The position numbers and the translations under genes were made by a program. This document shows positions 46,216 through 59,900 of a stretch of DNA of 64,000 nt, one piece after another; position 1 is the stretch's first letter; each line of letters starts with the position of its first letter. The DNA comes from Membranipora membranacea (taxonomy: Eukaryota > Bryozoa > Gymnolaemata > Cheilostomatida > Membraniporidae), in contig OU612072.1 of assembly GCA_914767715.1 (NCBI GenBank), forward strand, positions 22,012,001 to 22,076,000, in the 5' to 3' direction. Under the pieces are notes generated by a model that saw only the letters and a program-made list of their open reading frames with translations, was not told the origin of the DNA and did no database searches.

Positions 46216-47054
46216 CTGAAGTTAAAGAAACAATTATTATGAATGCCATCAAAAAATTATCAAAAAAATCAAAAAATGTTTAGTGTCTTGGTGTGTACGT
46301 TACCAGGAAGGAATGGAGTGATGTGAGCTGATGTAGATACAATTATAATTAGTGGATAAGTGATAACAAATCTGAGAACAAAGGTATTACTTTGTTCTTT
46401 GGTCATTATTAGCGAAAAAACTTTATCTAGCAATATTCAACGGTTGAAGGATAAATGGACCCCATAGTATTGGTGTTGAAAGTTGAGGAAATGTACATGA
46501 TTGTTGGCTTTCTTAGCTCTCTAATAGTCATCTCCTACACCTTTAATACAGATAATTTTATTTAAAAGTCTATAAAACCTTCATGTTACATCAATTCAAA
46601 TAAGAGAACCATGGATATATATCTGTATTTTATTTTGCAGCCGATCTCCATGCCGTAATTATGTGTGGCCTTGAAGAGATAGCCTACTGTTCATTGTTGA
46701 ACGTTTGGTGATATCAGGTTGTCTCAGCTAAGTGATGGCACTGCTTCCAACAGTGACTTATGCGGATGAATACGGCCACCGAAACGCATACCCTTGTAAG
46801 AGATACTGAAAGTTTACATTTTCTAGCGTTTCGAAAGGTTGTAGATGCAAGATGATTTCAAGAGTTGATTTACAGTTTCAACTAATTATTGACTAGAGTT
46901 TTGGATATGGATGGTCACGCTTGCAATGTCAATATTCAGATGAGGAAACTTTCTGGATTCAAATAAAGGGAAGTGATCAGATTTTAATTTAGATTTTAGC
47001 GCAGTTCAGTCATCTGTTGTATAAATCTCTCTATATTAGTTTATAGTCTCTTAC

Positions 47055-47130
47055 CGAATTAGATATTTTACGGTTGACTAACTTCAGATAGTCGACCTCC
47101 AGAAATTCTGCTGCATCTGCTGTATTAGTG
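47055..47130 (-). CDS. Possible small exon
   Basis: Between acceptor TTCTTTCAG and donor GTAAGA the minus strand has one open frame, TNTADAAEFLEVDYLKLVNR then KISNS (phase 2 in, 0 out). The out-phase does not fit the exon at 46124-46215 directly, so either another exon lies between or this one is alternative or spurious. Confidence 0.35.
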
Positions 47131-47623
47131 CTGAAAGAATAAATGAGAGCTTTTTACACAGATTAAGAGTCATACTGATCACTACAATTATACAGAGAAA
47201 ACACCATATTAAAACCTTTCTGTAGGGTGCGAGGGAACAGTTTTCAGATCACTTCATTTGGAAATCTAGGGGATGCAATGCCTCCCTGCCTTCTCAGAAC
47301 TATGCGCCTGTAATCGAATACAGTTTCAGTCTGATGTTTTGGAATTTGATTCTGAATTTTTGGGAAACACCAGTTATTTCTAAGATTACAGTCTGATAGG
47401 ATTGGCTCTGATATAGCTTGAGCTCCAAACCACTGAATTCACTTCTCCCTACAGCATTGCAGCAGGAACATGCACTGCTTTATGTGAATTAATTAGCGTA
47501 ATTGGATTTCAATAGGATGATTTATTGTTCATACTGATGATTGTATAGGATCTTTTTGATGTCAGCACTGAAATTATCACACTATTTCTTTGTAGATCGA
47601 TGAGGAAGTAGCTCATCTTGTGA

Positions 47624-48061
47624 ATGAAGGAGCACACACCCATAATGATGATGTATGTAAGCATTAAAGCCGAAAAGGTCACTTTGTTTGGCCAGTTACA
47701 CTCTCACCACAGAGAAAAGTTAAAACGCACTTTCTCGCATTGTTCTAAATTTTGGTTTACAATAATATTCACTATGGTCGCATCTGAAATTCAGGAAATT
47801 TCTAGTTGTTGCTCTATTGCAGCAGATGGGAATTCCCCACTACATGTAACGTTCATGGAAAAGACAGGTCAAAAAAAGGGTTGCATAAAAATTGTTGCGG
47901 CTAATTGGTATACTCCCAAAAAAAGTAGCCAATCTCGAGAAAAAAGTTTGGTGATGCATGCCCTAATCCTCCATATGTCCGCCATACATGGACGACAATG
48001 TGCGACAACCAAAAGGACTAGCCCTAAACCTAATGACCTTTTTCAGGACCACCAACTATAA
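47624..48061 (+). CDS. Unrecognised 145-codon ORF
   Basis: One of the longer open frames outside known genes. It has a basic, Ser/Thr- and His-rich composition and no recognisable motif. It lies on the strand opposite the surrounding gene, has no visible splice partner, and could be a transposon relic or chance. Confidence 0.2.
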   Translation: MKEHTPIMMMYVSIKAEKVTLFGQLHSHHREKLKRTFSHCSKFWFTIIFTMVASEIQEISSCCSIAADGNSPLHVTFMEKTGQKKGCIKIVAANWYTPKKSSQSREKSLVMHALILHMSAIHGRQCATTKRTSPKPNDLFQDHQL

Positions 48062-49448
48062 ATGAAGTGATTGTTTATTTATGTCACATCATGAAAAACA
48101 TTAGTAATAATGTTTTGTTCACGATAATAAACACTAATACATGACATCATCATACTCGTGTTTACTCGAATCCTTTATACTTTATCATACTAATCTCTTA
48201 GATGAGATACATTGAGTTTTGGTCATTACAACCCTCACAAACTCCCAAATTGATCGATAAGAATAATGTTTATTTGTGGCCGCTTGTTGGCTGAATGTTT
48301 CATCAATTAATTTAGTTAAATGAATTAAATTGAGCATGCATGGCATCATCAACTAGAAAGAATAACTTGTTGAAATCAGACATGTACTGTTAAGTTGAGT
48401 TGAATTGCGTTTGATTTTAAACTTGATAAGAATTAAAAGGCATGCTCTTGAGTCAAGTGTTTAATCTTGCATCAAATGTGATCACATCTAAATAAGTCAG
48501 TGTCACATAGTGAGAATCATCATGCCGAGCTCATGAGCACAGATCTCAGTAGCGGAGAGTTAATGTGGTGCCCCCATAACCCGGAATCCTACAGCTGGAT
48601 CAAACTTGATTGTACTCAACTCCTACATCCTTTTGAGATCATATACCTTAATTAATCTGACAATGCAGAAGATAACTGTACTCAGTTACGAATCTTAATT
48701 CTTGAGAATCATGAATAAATAATAAATTATGTAAGAGCTCAGCTTCTTTTCAGATTGCCAAGAAGCACATGGATTAATCATTTTTAGGGGCCATGAATCG
48801 CCATTGCCTTGATAAAAAAAAATTTAGAAAGATGCCTTGTAATGTTTAGGAAACATTTCTGTTATGAGTGGTTGGTATCGTAATATCCTCCTTATCATAC
48901 CGGTCTATACTTTATTATTCTATTCTATTCTAATAATGATAGTACCACTTGAGAAAAGGGTTGGTTTGTGTTACCACACTACCCACATTTAAGTTCATGT
49001 ATACTCACCCTAATTGTTCCTTAGTTTTGTGTAGCCAGGCCTTGCAACATAAGTAAGCTCCATTTGTTATCATACATATCTAGTAAGTTATTCTCTCAAA
49101 TCCTCCGGTAGAATACTGTGAACATAAAAACAATAGTTGAACACCCCAATAGCAAAATCAATTATAAAAAAATTCGTCTTTGGTAGGTTAAGAACGTGTT
49201 GGGAAACCTTTTATAGCCACTTTCATAAATTACCTTTAACCATTACATACTATTCAATACGTAACTAGTACAATGTATTTATACTCTGTGTTATTGCATG
49301 TTTCTCTCATCAGTGATTGGAATGGATTTTTTCAGTTCAGACACTAACTATCTTTGCGAACTAGTCCCATGCTGGATGTGACATGGCAAGACATGACCTT
49401 GAAAAAGCTTGCCAAGTGAAAAGTGAAACATGGGTATGCTAATAAACG

Positions 49449-49482
49449 CCATCAATCGGATTTGGGGATGGTGAGATAGAAT
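49449..49482 (+). repeat. SINE fragment
   Basis: TTTGGGGATGGTGAGATAG with the preceding GCCATCAAT matches the head of the SINE at 27.8-28.3 kb in opposite orientation. It is truncated after the A-box start. Confidence 0.5.
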
Positions 49483-49684
49483 AGACAAATTTCAAATTTG
49501 ATTGTATTAGCCCCAGCATTATCAGCTTTGTTAATCTCCAGATATTCCAGACGAGTCTCACTATGTCTCAATAGTATCGTAAGGATTTTGTATCTATAAT
49601 TTAGGCAGCAGAGAATACTTGAATCTCGATAAGAAATTGTTGTGTTAATCGCTCATTTCTCTCTAGCTTTGTTTCAGAACTCAC

Positions 49685-49764
49685 TTTTTTAGTTGCTCTC
49701 ACTTTCTTTTTCTCTGACTTGCTACATGATACTAGGAGCTACGTAGATAAGCAGGGTCAGCAAG
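49685..49764 (-). pseudogene. Degenerate copy of exon 46124-46215
   Basis: Between acceptor CTATTTCAG and donor GTGAGTTCTGA the sequence parallels the 46-kb exon (LLTLLIYVAPSIM against LLPKLSCESHNLQLSIM), then hits TAG. Shared donor context and order show duplication of the N-terminal exon. The stop makes it non-coding in this frame. Confidence 0.5.
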
Positions 49765-51232
49765 CTGAAATAGAAAAATAAAAGATGATGATAAGCAAAC
49801 TACTAGGGGTAGAAGGGTAGCTGGGATTATGTCTTGAATACTCAGATCAAAGCAGTTCAATCTCAGAAGGGTAAAAATCAAAGTGAGTCTAGTAAGATCA
49901 AAGTTATTACAAACATAGCCTAAAAGTTTGGCCCTCACATAAAAGGAAGGCAGATCGAGATGGGAGGTCACAGTCAGCCCACTGGCTGTAGCACAAACAA
50001 GTGAATTTGAGTAGTGGACTCTGGCACGAGGGGCGGGTGCCATGACGATCGAGATTTTGTGCCAATGAGTTGAAACCTCCCTACACTGAGAGATTGAAGA
50101 GTTGGCAGTCTCCCTGGTTGCCAACAGCGTAAACACACAGATCATGTAAAATTACCGAAACGGACAATATGCACTGAGGGCTGCAAGACATGGATCGATA
50201 CGCTCATCAACCCACAAGGGTGGCTAAATGCTGCTGGGGCCGGCCATGGAAGGTCGTACTAAAATAGGCCTCGAAAAATCCCTTGTCATATTGTTTCTAG
50301 CTGAAGACCTGTGTGTTGCGCAGTGGTTGCGCACCACTGTATTTTGTTTCTAACCATTCAAAACGGACTATGTAAAATAATACGGACAATGTAAAAAAGC
50401 AAAGATGAGAGTCTGTCTTGGAAGGGTTGTCACATACACTGTATGTGACACGCCTAGGTGCATGACTCTACATGAAGTTAGGCATTGTATATTGCACTGT
50501 CATGGTTGCCATGGTCCTAATCTGATTAATTGTTATACTCTTCCGCATTTACTTCCATTTTTTGCACATTTAATTACCATCTAAATGCAGAGGTTGGCCA
50601 TCAAAATGATGACGTATCATCCCACCTGTTTCTATTTTTACGACCTATTTATACAGGTCGGTATAAAGAACAGTGGTTTTTGCTCTGAAGATTCAGTTAC
50701 AACTTGGCGTTGCAATTTATCAGTTGCCTGGGGCATTTGCCCCAGGGTGTAGTTCAGTAATAAAATCATCAAACTGCCGAAAAACTGCATTCAGTATTAT
50801 AAAGTAATCTGATATGAACTCTACCAGCAGTGAACTGTCGTGATCTTTCTCGATCCGACAGGGTCACCAGGAGGAAATGGACTGGGCCAAGCTGATGTAT
50901 GCTCCTTAGAGCTATACAAAATTTAAGAGAGATATAAACAAAAACTGAGAAGAAGTCAGGAAGCGAATGTAAACTTTGAGAGTAGGACATTTATTGGACC
51001 ACAATTAATTTCATTCCAATCATTTTGTCTTCTTTTACATGAAGATTACATCATATCACTATTTAATCAGCCTCATTCATGGTATTAAGTTATGAGGACA
51101 AGCACAGCTTGTGATTATGATTCATACCTTGATAGCCTCTCTGCTTAGGGCACTATGACAAAACGCTGTTAAATGACCAAATCGTATGAAACATATAATC
51201 AAACCATATATATAGCAACTTACCTTTACAAG

Positions 51233-51340
51233 ACTGAACTACACTAGCGGAAGTCCCAATCTGCTAGCATGATAGCGAGTGACTTCAGGTTATGAAATGC
51301 CGTACAGTAAGTTGTGATCTATAGCTATGAACCTGTACGT
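51233..51340 (-). other. Possible exon relic with good donor
   Basis: The minus strand reads HNLKSLAIMLADWDFR, then a stop, upstream of donor AAAG|GTAAGTT, with a candidate acceptor ACGTACAG at the far side. The LKSLAI.. pattern resembles an LRR start, and the stop argues for a relic or untranslated exon. Low support. Confidence 0.25.
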
Positions 51341-51435
51341 GAATAATACATCAGTTAGGAGCAACAAGATCAATAAAACATTAATGTTATTAAAAGGGCT
51401 TTATAAATTCTATAACTCATATAGTCTTTGTTAAA

Positions 51436-51453
51436 CCCCCCCCCCCCCCCCCC
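51436..51453. repeat. Run of 18 C
   Basis: Homopolymer in non-coding sequence; its length may be unreliable. Confidence 0.9.
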
Positions 51454-53800
51454 GATAGTGTGTTTGTTTTAGCTTCTTTATAAAAATTTCAACAACAATA
51501 GATACAAAAGGCTACAAACTGCCTACTAGACATACTTGCATTAGGTCATATTGCCTTTTATGCCTGCTCATATAACTGGATTGAAGTTTTTGATTCTAGC
51601 GCTAACCATAACTATACTCACTATGATTGTCACACAACATAATTGTTATTTTGGAATATAGCACTTAGCACATACCCTGCGTTTATTGTCCCAATATTTA
51701 GACTGTGCGCTTGATTATGGCTGACAAGAGCTAGTTTTCATGGAGATATTGTAAGCAATTGTTATTCAATTAAAAGTAAATTTGTAACGGTCAATGCTAA
51801 AGCGACACCACAGTATTCTCCAAATTTTAATATTCTAGCTGTAAGAGGAATGGGGCAAAATTCTGACTGATTACTAAAATGAGAAATTCATGAAAACCGA
51901 ATAGCTGCAAATACACCTAAAAGTTTGAGCACGGTCTGGGACGATTTCTGGGTTAGCTGTACTCAGTCCTGCTTCATGATATGATAGTGGATTAGTACGA
52001 TCACGGCCAAACAGATACCTTAAAATAAATTTCTTTCAATGGGAAGGATTTTGTTTTATGATTATCTGAATTGTGTTTCTAATTCAAGATGAAACAGGCA
52101 GATAAATATAGGCGTATTTTGAAAAAGTAAATCGGCAAATGAAGGAATTACAAAGGTTATAGGATCTCATTTGAGATAGTTTCTCCAATTATGAGGCTGA
52201 ATCAGAAGAAAACCACAAGTTTAATTAAAGCTTTCTACTAAATTAATGTGGCAAACCATAGACACCCAAGGTTGGTGAAGTTCACTTCAGAAAATTTCTT
52301 GAAATATGAGGACAATTTATATGTCCTTACTCTGTGATATTTACCTATTATTTGGGGTATAATTTAGTGAGAAAAGTTACATTGTCTCAACACTTTAATG
52401 TTGTGCTTGGTTGCAATCAATCAATCAAAGCTAACGTACATTGCCAATGCTATGCAATGCTATATTGTAAGAATCACCATACCAATAAATAATATTGGGG
52501 GATAAAATTTAGTGGGCACAAACACCAATTATGCTAACCAATTGTGCTAACCGAAAAGAAGTGACATCGTAGGCGCCGATGAGTCTGTGTTTTATCAAGC
52601 GTGATAAAAAATCAGTATATATAAGTCAATACTACACTGGGTCTAGTTGCCTGTATTCGGGTTTGCTCTCCTTCCGCTGACAAGCCTTTGCTGGTTAGCA
52701 GGAGAGAGGTGGGGGGGGGGGATATTCCGAACGCAAGAGAACTGGATCTAACATGATCTAATGCTATACAGACTCCACCATGCTCACCTAATTTTAATAC
52801 GTTAGCTATTGGAGGTAAAGGATTGAATGGCAACAGATGATATCTGACACAGCACTAGACTGAATAGAGCGGAATAGTCTTCAATTATCTCCACTCACTT
52901 TTCCTCATAATTATTAAATATTTGAGCGCAGATAAATATAATCAAAATTTTATTTGACAGTGTTTTGCTCAGTTTATGATCAAAGCTAATGTGCAAGTCA
53001 TAATTGTTGTGTCTAAATTAAATTGAGTTTTAAGAAAATGAATGAGAAGAGAAAGGCTGATTGTTATTGGGTATGTACATCGAGGTCTACATAAATGTTG
53101 CACAGTAACTATAGAGGTATATGACAATGAGTTAAATGAAAAAAAGGATGAAAAATTTAACAGTTAATACGGTTGAAAACTGGTCATATGGATAAGATTC
53201 GGTCCGTGGGTAGAAAAAAATTCATTTGCTCGTTATTTATCAAATATGTCTCACAAAAAAAGTAGATCCCAAAAAGATAAAAAACACCTGCCGTCTGTTT
53301 TGTGGACTCAACAGCAGCATCAATCGTTACAAAAACGCATTATTATATGAAAATAGAATGGAGGCGAGTCAGTGCTGATTGGATTGAAGTCTGATGCCAC
53401 AAAATGCCGAGTAGACTGATTCTGAATTGTCAGTATTGAGTTTGATCAAGCGTTCATGGAGAACAAAACGAGTATGGTTCAACCTATACATAAAAAATCG
53501 CACTTTGAAATCACAGATTTAGCCAAAAACACTAAATGGAACCATAATTGCAGGCCAAGGGAGTCAGCCAAGTATCAACTGTAATGTAAAGAAAATTTTA
53601 ATTGAAGCGCAGAGCCTCATTGTCTTCAGTAAGTCATAAATATATAACATGTATGTACAGAGGATACAGAGGAAACATATCAGGTTTGTAAAATACCAAT
53701 TGGAGATACAGAATAAGAGCATAAATAATAAGAGCTCTATATATACACCAGGATTTCAATCCATAATAACTTATCGTAGCTCAGAATAGAGTTTGTTTAT
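51454..53800. other. Intergenic stretch
   Basis: No exon is supported. A copy of the CCTTACTCTGTG end seen in the 33.2-kb palindrome is at about 52326. This lies between the RAPGEF1-like stop and the first supported Roco exons, so a promoter for the latter may lie here or further left, but none is identifiable. Confidence 0.4.
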
Positions 53801-53879
53801 AATCTGACATTACCCGATCTGACATTGTCAGATTAGCGAGTGCTGATCAGGTTTACCAAATCAGCGATAACCTGTTCAG

Positions 53880-53951
53880 CGATTATCCGATCAGGATTAC
53901 CCGATCAGCGGTTACCCGATCAGGATTACCCGTTCAGCGGTTACCCGATGG
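53880..53951. repeat. Tandem repeat overlapping the RAPGEF1-like stop
   Basis: About five units of 14-15 bp (GATTA.CCGATCAG alternating with CGGTTACCCGATCAG) run into the last exon; diverged units extend back to about 53810. The final residues SGNR and the TGA (53934-53936) are made of repeat units, so repeat changes would alter the C-terminus. Confidence 0.8.
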
Positions 53952-56900
53952 TTTATTCTCTTTGGATCTTTCCCACATTTCATCATCGCTGGAGTTGTGA
54001 TCACTAAAGTTATCCAAAAACTGCAGAATCTTCGGATCTTTCTTGAACGGATAAACTCTACAATATACAGCGATATAAGCAAGTGAGAAATAGATATTTC
54101 TAATGATAGAAACAACTTACACATTTACAGAGAAAACGGCTCATAAGAATAATTCAGTCTTTTGCAGTATTATTTTAGATATTTCGTCTTCCTCCCATTA
54201 TGTCTATAAGCCCCCCTTATATGACACAAACTGGGAGGCTGCAATATAACATGCATATTTGATGCTAACATGTACAGTGCCTTTTCCCCGCACAGTTTTT
54301 GCAGCAAACGAGGGAATCTGCATGTTTACTGAAATGATGTGGCTGGAATTTTCTCTCATGATACACTGCTGTGCAGTCATTAACACAAATAAGGGAAGGG
54401 GTGGTGAAATTGGAATATTATTGGAAATGGTCTATTCTTGACAAACTTTGTACGTTGGAATGAGGGGAGGGGACAGACCTTGCCAATATTCCTTTGAATT
54501 GTCAGGTGGTGATTTGGCACCCCCTCCCCCCTATTTAGCCGTTATGGTGATTCTAAGATCATATTACGTTAGTGTTACCACAACTGTGACTAAATTTTGC
54601 GACTTTTGAAAGTAATTGCAAGTGAAAGTTTGTTTCACCCTCGAGGTGTCCCTCCATTTCCGGAGGGGGAAACCCAAAGCAAATGACGACTAGTTGTGTC
54701 TCCCAAAACAAAGCTGATGAAGAAAGGCTTAATCTGGACCTCCTTCACTTATATCAGTACCTGCTGATGTGTTTGAAGAATTTTATTTTTATATGTAAAT
54801 TTGCACATCATATAAGTAGCCTACATTTATATATAAGTACACCAATATGTATATATATATATATAAGAACACATATTATATGTAGGTACAGATCCAGTTC
54901 TATAAGATATCTACTTACGGTTTACGGAATCTCCTCAGACATTCGAGTACATTGAACAGATGCCACCTCATCTGAAAGTTTATATTCCCGTCAGCGAGAT
55001 TAGACGTGTTACCCACGCGTATAATATCGTTCAATATCAGACCACTGTAAGAAAAAATGTTCTTATGTTAATAATAATGATAATGGGTTTATTTATATAC
55101 CACTTGATCTAAGCCACAATGGGTTGCAGTTTACTGCACGGTCACCGGGTCCAAGCACTCCATAGCCAACCCTGACTAATGAGAACCTTCATCTCATAAA
55201 GCGTTGGTACTCCTTGTTATTATAAAACCACAAAATAAATGCAAATGTGACTGACTACTGTATGAGCAACACAACCAGGACCAACTACATTAGAATCAGA
55301 CTAGCATAGGCCGAGCAAGCTTTGAGAAACGGCAGAGTACAAGTGGCTCATAAATTATCAGAAGCCTGGAGAGTTGTGAGCCATTTTCTGAGACAGGTAT
55401 ACTTATAATGTAAAGGTTTGTTTCACAGAATTAAACCCTTCTCATAGAATGGAGATATTAGCATAACCCTATCCAATTAAAACACTCAACACAGGGGCTG
55501 ATCTGACGATGATCTCATTGGCTGTCCCTACTAGCTTGCAGAATGTAGCCTGGGAAATAGTCTTGAAATTCTACTAGGGACTGGCTATTTTTGCAAGCCC
55601 TTTGTTTGGCTCATTATGCAACTCCAGATATGGATTTCGGTGGTTTGTTTGTTTCCTTAATTTTACCTCACCAAATTATAAGCCACCCGACACTTAGTTT
55701 TAAGTGATTATGACACACAGCTTTTTACATTAACTATTTTTGTTACCCGAGTATGCTTCTACTGGTGAACAACAATAATAGATTGATTGTGAGAGGGACA
55801 GGTTTCTTGGTGTAAATCTGAAGTTCTCCACCTTGTTTAGAATACTGCTCATGGTGGCCCAGTTTTCAAAGGTACTCAAAAGGTACTCTTTTTTCCAAAT
55901 ATTGAAATTAGAACCATTTTAGGAACTTCTCATTACAACTATGATAGAAAATCAGTTGAAACTGGGCCAGAGGCTGTTTATGAGCTAAGGCTAGTATTCT
56001 GAAATAAACTGAGAACTCTAGAAAGATACCAAAGCACCTGTTTCACTGATAATTAAGCTTTTATTGTTGTGTACCACTAGCCTTGTCACGCGGCCACTGG
56101 TTTTGGATTTTTTGGTTCTTTGGGTGGCCTTGTATTTCTCGGTATAGTATCGGCAGTTGTCTTCTGCTGTTTTAGCTCTAACCTTCACCACTTTGAGCTT
56201 TGACTCTTTCTCTGTTCCATAGGCAAATTAATTAACTTTGTCGTTTATCATATTCAAAATATATATAAATAAGTTGATTACACTACATATTGCAGTAATG
56301 ATGTTAAAACATCGCTAAGTTGCAGAAAATTTAAAACACCGATGAGTATGACCATGACCTTGACCTTGATCTTACTCATGGGTGTTTTAAATTTTTTTCA
56401 ACTTAGCCATGTTTTCACATTATTACTGCAATGTTTAGTGCAATCAACTTATTTATATTTATTTTGAATATGACATATGACAAAGTTAATTAATTTGCCT
56501 ATGGAACAGAGAAAAAGTCAAAGCTCAAAGTGGTGAAGATTAGACCTAAAAAAGCAGAAGACAACTACCGACACTATACCGAGAAATACATGGCCACCCA
56601 AAGAACCAAAAAATCCAAAACCAGTGGCCGCGTGACAAGGCTAGTGTATCACTACTAGCATACTTTTGTAACGGCGGTGAGCGTTACTGCTGTACAATAC
56701 ATATTATTCACACTTTTTCAAGGCTTGATCCAATTCATTAAATATGGTAGTACGGAGTTGCATCCTATCATTCACACACTTCTACTAGGGACATATAACT
56801 TACATATAAGGTATACAGGGAGGCTCTGCTTCACTGAGCGCTGTACGGTATGATTTAAAGCTGCTTGTACAATCTATCAGATGGAAGTACTCTGATATCA

Positions 56901-59900
56901 TATCCTTCTCCTGTCTCGGCCAGTCGAGTCGACTAACCGGAGCCGAGTCCAGAGCGCTCAGTAACGCCAGCAGTGAGTTAAAGTTGTTGTGTTTCCGTAA
57001 ATGCTGAATAAGATTAAAATTTAATTACGCAAGGCACAGTCACTTGGTTTAAGTTGGATACTTGGACATAACAGGCAATTATTACAAAGAGAATTGGCAA
57101 AGCATAAAACGTTAGTGAGTCTATGCAAACATGGTTGTTATCATTTTACAACAGTGATCTTGTTCAAATTTTGAAAGAGTAGATACTGAGCGTATTTGCC
57201 AGCCACACAATGGTTTTTCATCTAATGCAACCAAAGATTAAAAAAAATACTAGTCGTTGATGCAACTGTTTCGCTTTGAAGGTTTGCTTCGTAATAATCG
57301 CCAGTGTGTTTCTACCTTTTGTCACAGAGATCACTAAATGTGACACTCTCATAAAAACATAATGGGCAGGCGTATCTCACTACATGATGAGCACTCTATT
57401 GGAGCATCTTGTTTTTGAATCACCCTACCCTAGAGGAAAAGTTCGCGTTTAGCAATAGCTTTGATAGCTAACCCTAAATCTAGCTAACATTGACTCACCC
57501 TCTTTACTTTATATCGAATCCCACCTCAAGTAGCCAAAATTATTGCTAGCCAAAATTAAGTCACTCTAAATCTAGCTAAACTAAACTCTAGCTAACATTC
57601 CCCCCCCCTCCCTCCCTCCATTTGTTGATTCTCTACACATGCTCCAAGCTCACAACCTGCTGTGTTTAACTGTTCCATATTTTAAGGCTAATGGACAAGG
57701 AATGGACTGAGAGACTAGTGGATGCCAGATTTGGAATCTCCATGCCTCATTACTTTACTGTGCTGCTATCCAGTGTTGAGATATAGGTAGCGATGCCTGG
57801 TGCATGTAAAAACGCAATGTAATGAAGCGTAGAGATTCTACATCTGGTATCCATGTGTTTCTCAACCCTTTCATTGTCCATTAGCCTGGGTCATCTAAGC
57901 CATAAAAAATAGAATATATAATTGATTCCTATTCGCAAATCTGCGCTGATAAAATGATAAAATCTCTCCCTACACACTCACCTTGAGTATATGTACAAAT
58001 TTGATGAAGTATTTCTCTCTGATTGCCTGATCGTCTGGTTTGAGTATTACATTCCTACACCACCATGACATCTTATTAAAGTGCTCCGTAAACTGTACCA
58101 GATTGGGGCACCTGTAGAGAGCAAGAAAACAGAACTTTACTGATGACTGATACTCCTTACACAGCTGACTGAGTGTAGGTAACTTGTACTGGCCATATTT
58201 TTTGAATCGTAGTCAGATAATTGATCTACTGTTAGCCTGCCTGCTTGAAAAGATTCTATGAAAGCCATCTCAAAATGGACAGACAACCATGATTTGATAT
58301 CACCTGGGGTATCTGCCTATTGCTGCCTGCTGATGGCACTACATTGACGGTTGATGGTGGGGTGGGGGTGGGAAAGTCAACAATGCCCTGTTTAAAACGC
58401 TTAAAACCGCTTCTATCTTGATGAAATTTGGCCTCACTGAACTACATAAAGCTCAGAGAAGACACCTCGATATATGAACTGTCAACTAATGGGCATATTA
58501 TTTTTAGATAAAGATAGTTGAAATCAGAATTCGGAATCAAGGAACTTAGTAATGACAGGAGTATGACCTACCATTCTGAGAGTGAAGTCTCAATTAGTAT
58601 TAATATTTTAGATAAACAAAACTCAATGAGCACAAATTTAACTGACTAGCAGCAGCACCTGTGACTTGCGAATATAATCTACACCTTACTGTACAATCTA
58701 TCATATCGAGTCCACCTGTACCACAGGCTAGGTCAAATGGAGCACTGCTCGGGTCTTGTAATCAGACGGTGTAACTGATCAAAACCTCCTCAGTTACCAT
58801 CAGAAGCTCACCAAAGATGGGTTCATCAAATATATCTATGCTTAGTATTTATACCCCATAAGAAATGTCCAAGTGTCCTAGTAGAGTGTTGTATATATAT
58901 ATATAGGTTTTTTTCCCGAAAACAACGTGGCATCAGAAGGATCGGAGGGTATACCACCCCGCCCAGTAGCTTTGTTGCTCATTGGTCCTTAGTCTAATAT
59001 AAGTGAGTGTATAACTTACTTTTCTTCGTTCTGTTCTCTAGACCAGGTGAGAAGCTCAGGTAATTCTAACCTCTGATAGAAGTCTGTCTCTATAAGTGTG
59101 AGATGCTCGGCAATCTCATGTGACTTGAAATCCACCAGCGTTAAAACTCGCCTGGGAAATACAAACAGAACATGTGTTATAGTGCTTGTGAGAGAATCAG
59201 ATCTTTGGGAGCATGCTGAGTTCTTAGACTAATATTTGTAATAGTGCTCTAGGCTCATAAACAGCCTGCGGCTCAGTTTCTACATTATATTGAGCTAGTT
59301 TTTCTGCAGGTAATTATGTGTCTGGCACTTCGGATATGGGCTTAGAGTATATATTATTTGAGAGAAAATGAACTGCAGAAAAAAACATACTGATCTTTGA
59401 TCCGGTAGCATTAGCCTTGTTCACGGCGGCCACGGGTTTGGTTTTTGTGGTGTCCTGCGTGAACAAGGTTAGCTAGCATCAATTGCTTATTACAAGATCA
59501 ATTCCGGGAGTGATTAAAATCACATGAATCGTTGACAATTTGCGCCCAGTCATGTGCTATCAAGCATTGACTGAATATTTGACCACAGCACGATTACGAA
59601 TTTCCTAGAGGGGTAAAGAATTCGCGAGAGAAAAGGTTCTTCATTACCAAGAAGTTTGAAGTAGCATAATTCAAGGCTGGCTAAAACTCTATATATTAAA
59701 AAGAGTGAGTAAAACTCCAGCCTAAATTAGCCAGAACCTAGTGCCTTTACATTAAGTCGGCATAGGTAGAATGAAAGGGGCTGACTTAATTCAGCTCCTT
59801 TCATTCTACCTAGTCAGCTAAACCTGAAGCTGAACTTAACTCAGCTGATATTTACTCCTCATGCGTATATCAGTCTACTTTTACTTACGATGGAGATTTG

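Noticed and set aside
49732-50145. 137-codon minus-strand ORF with hydrophobic stretches
   Set aside because: Its end overlaps an intron acceptor (TATTTCAG) and the duplicated exon; there is no domain and the composition fits chance.
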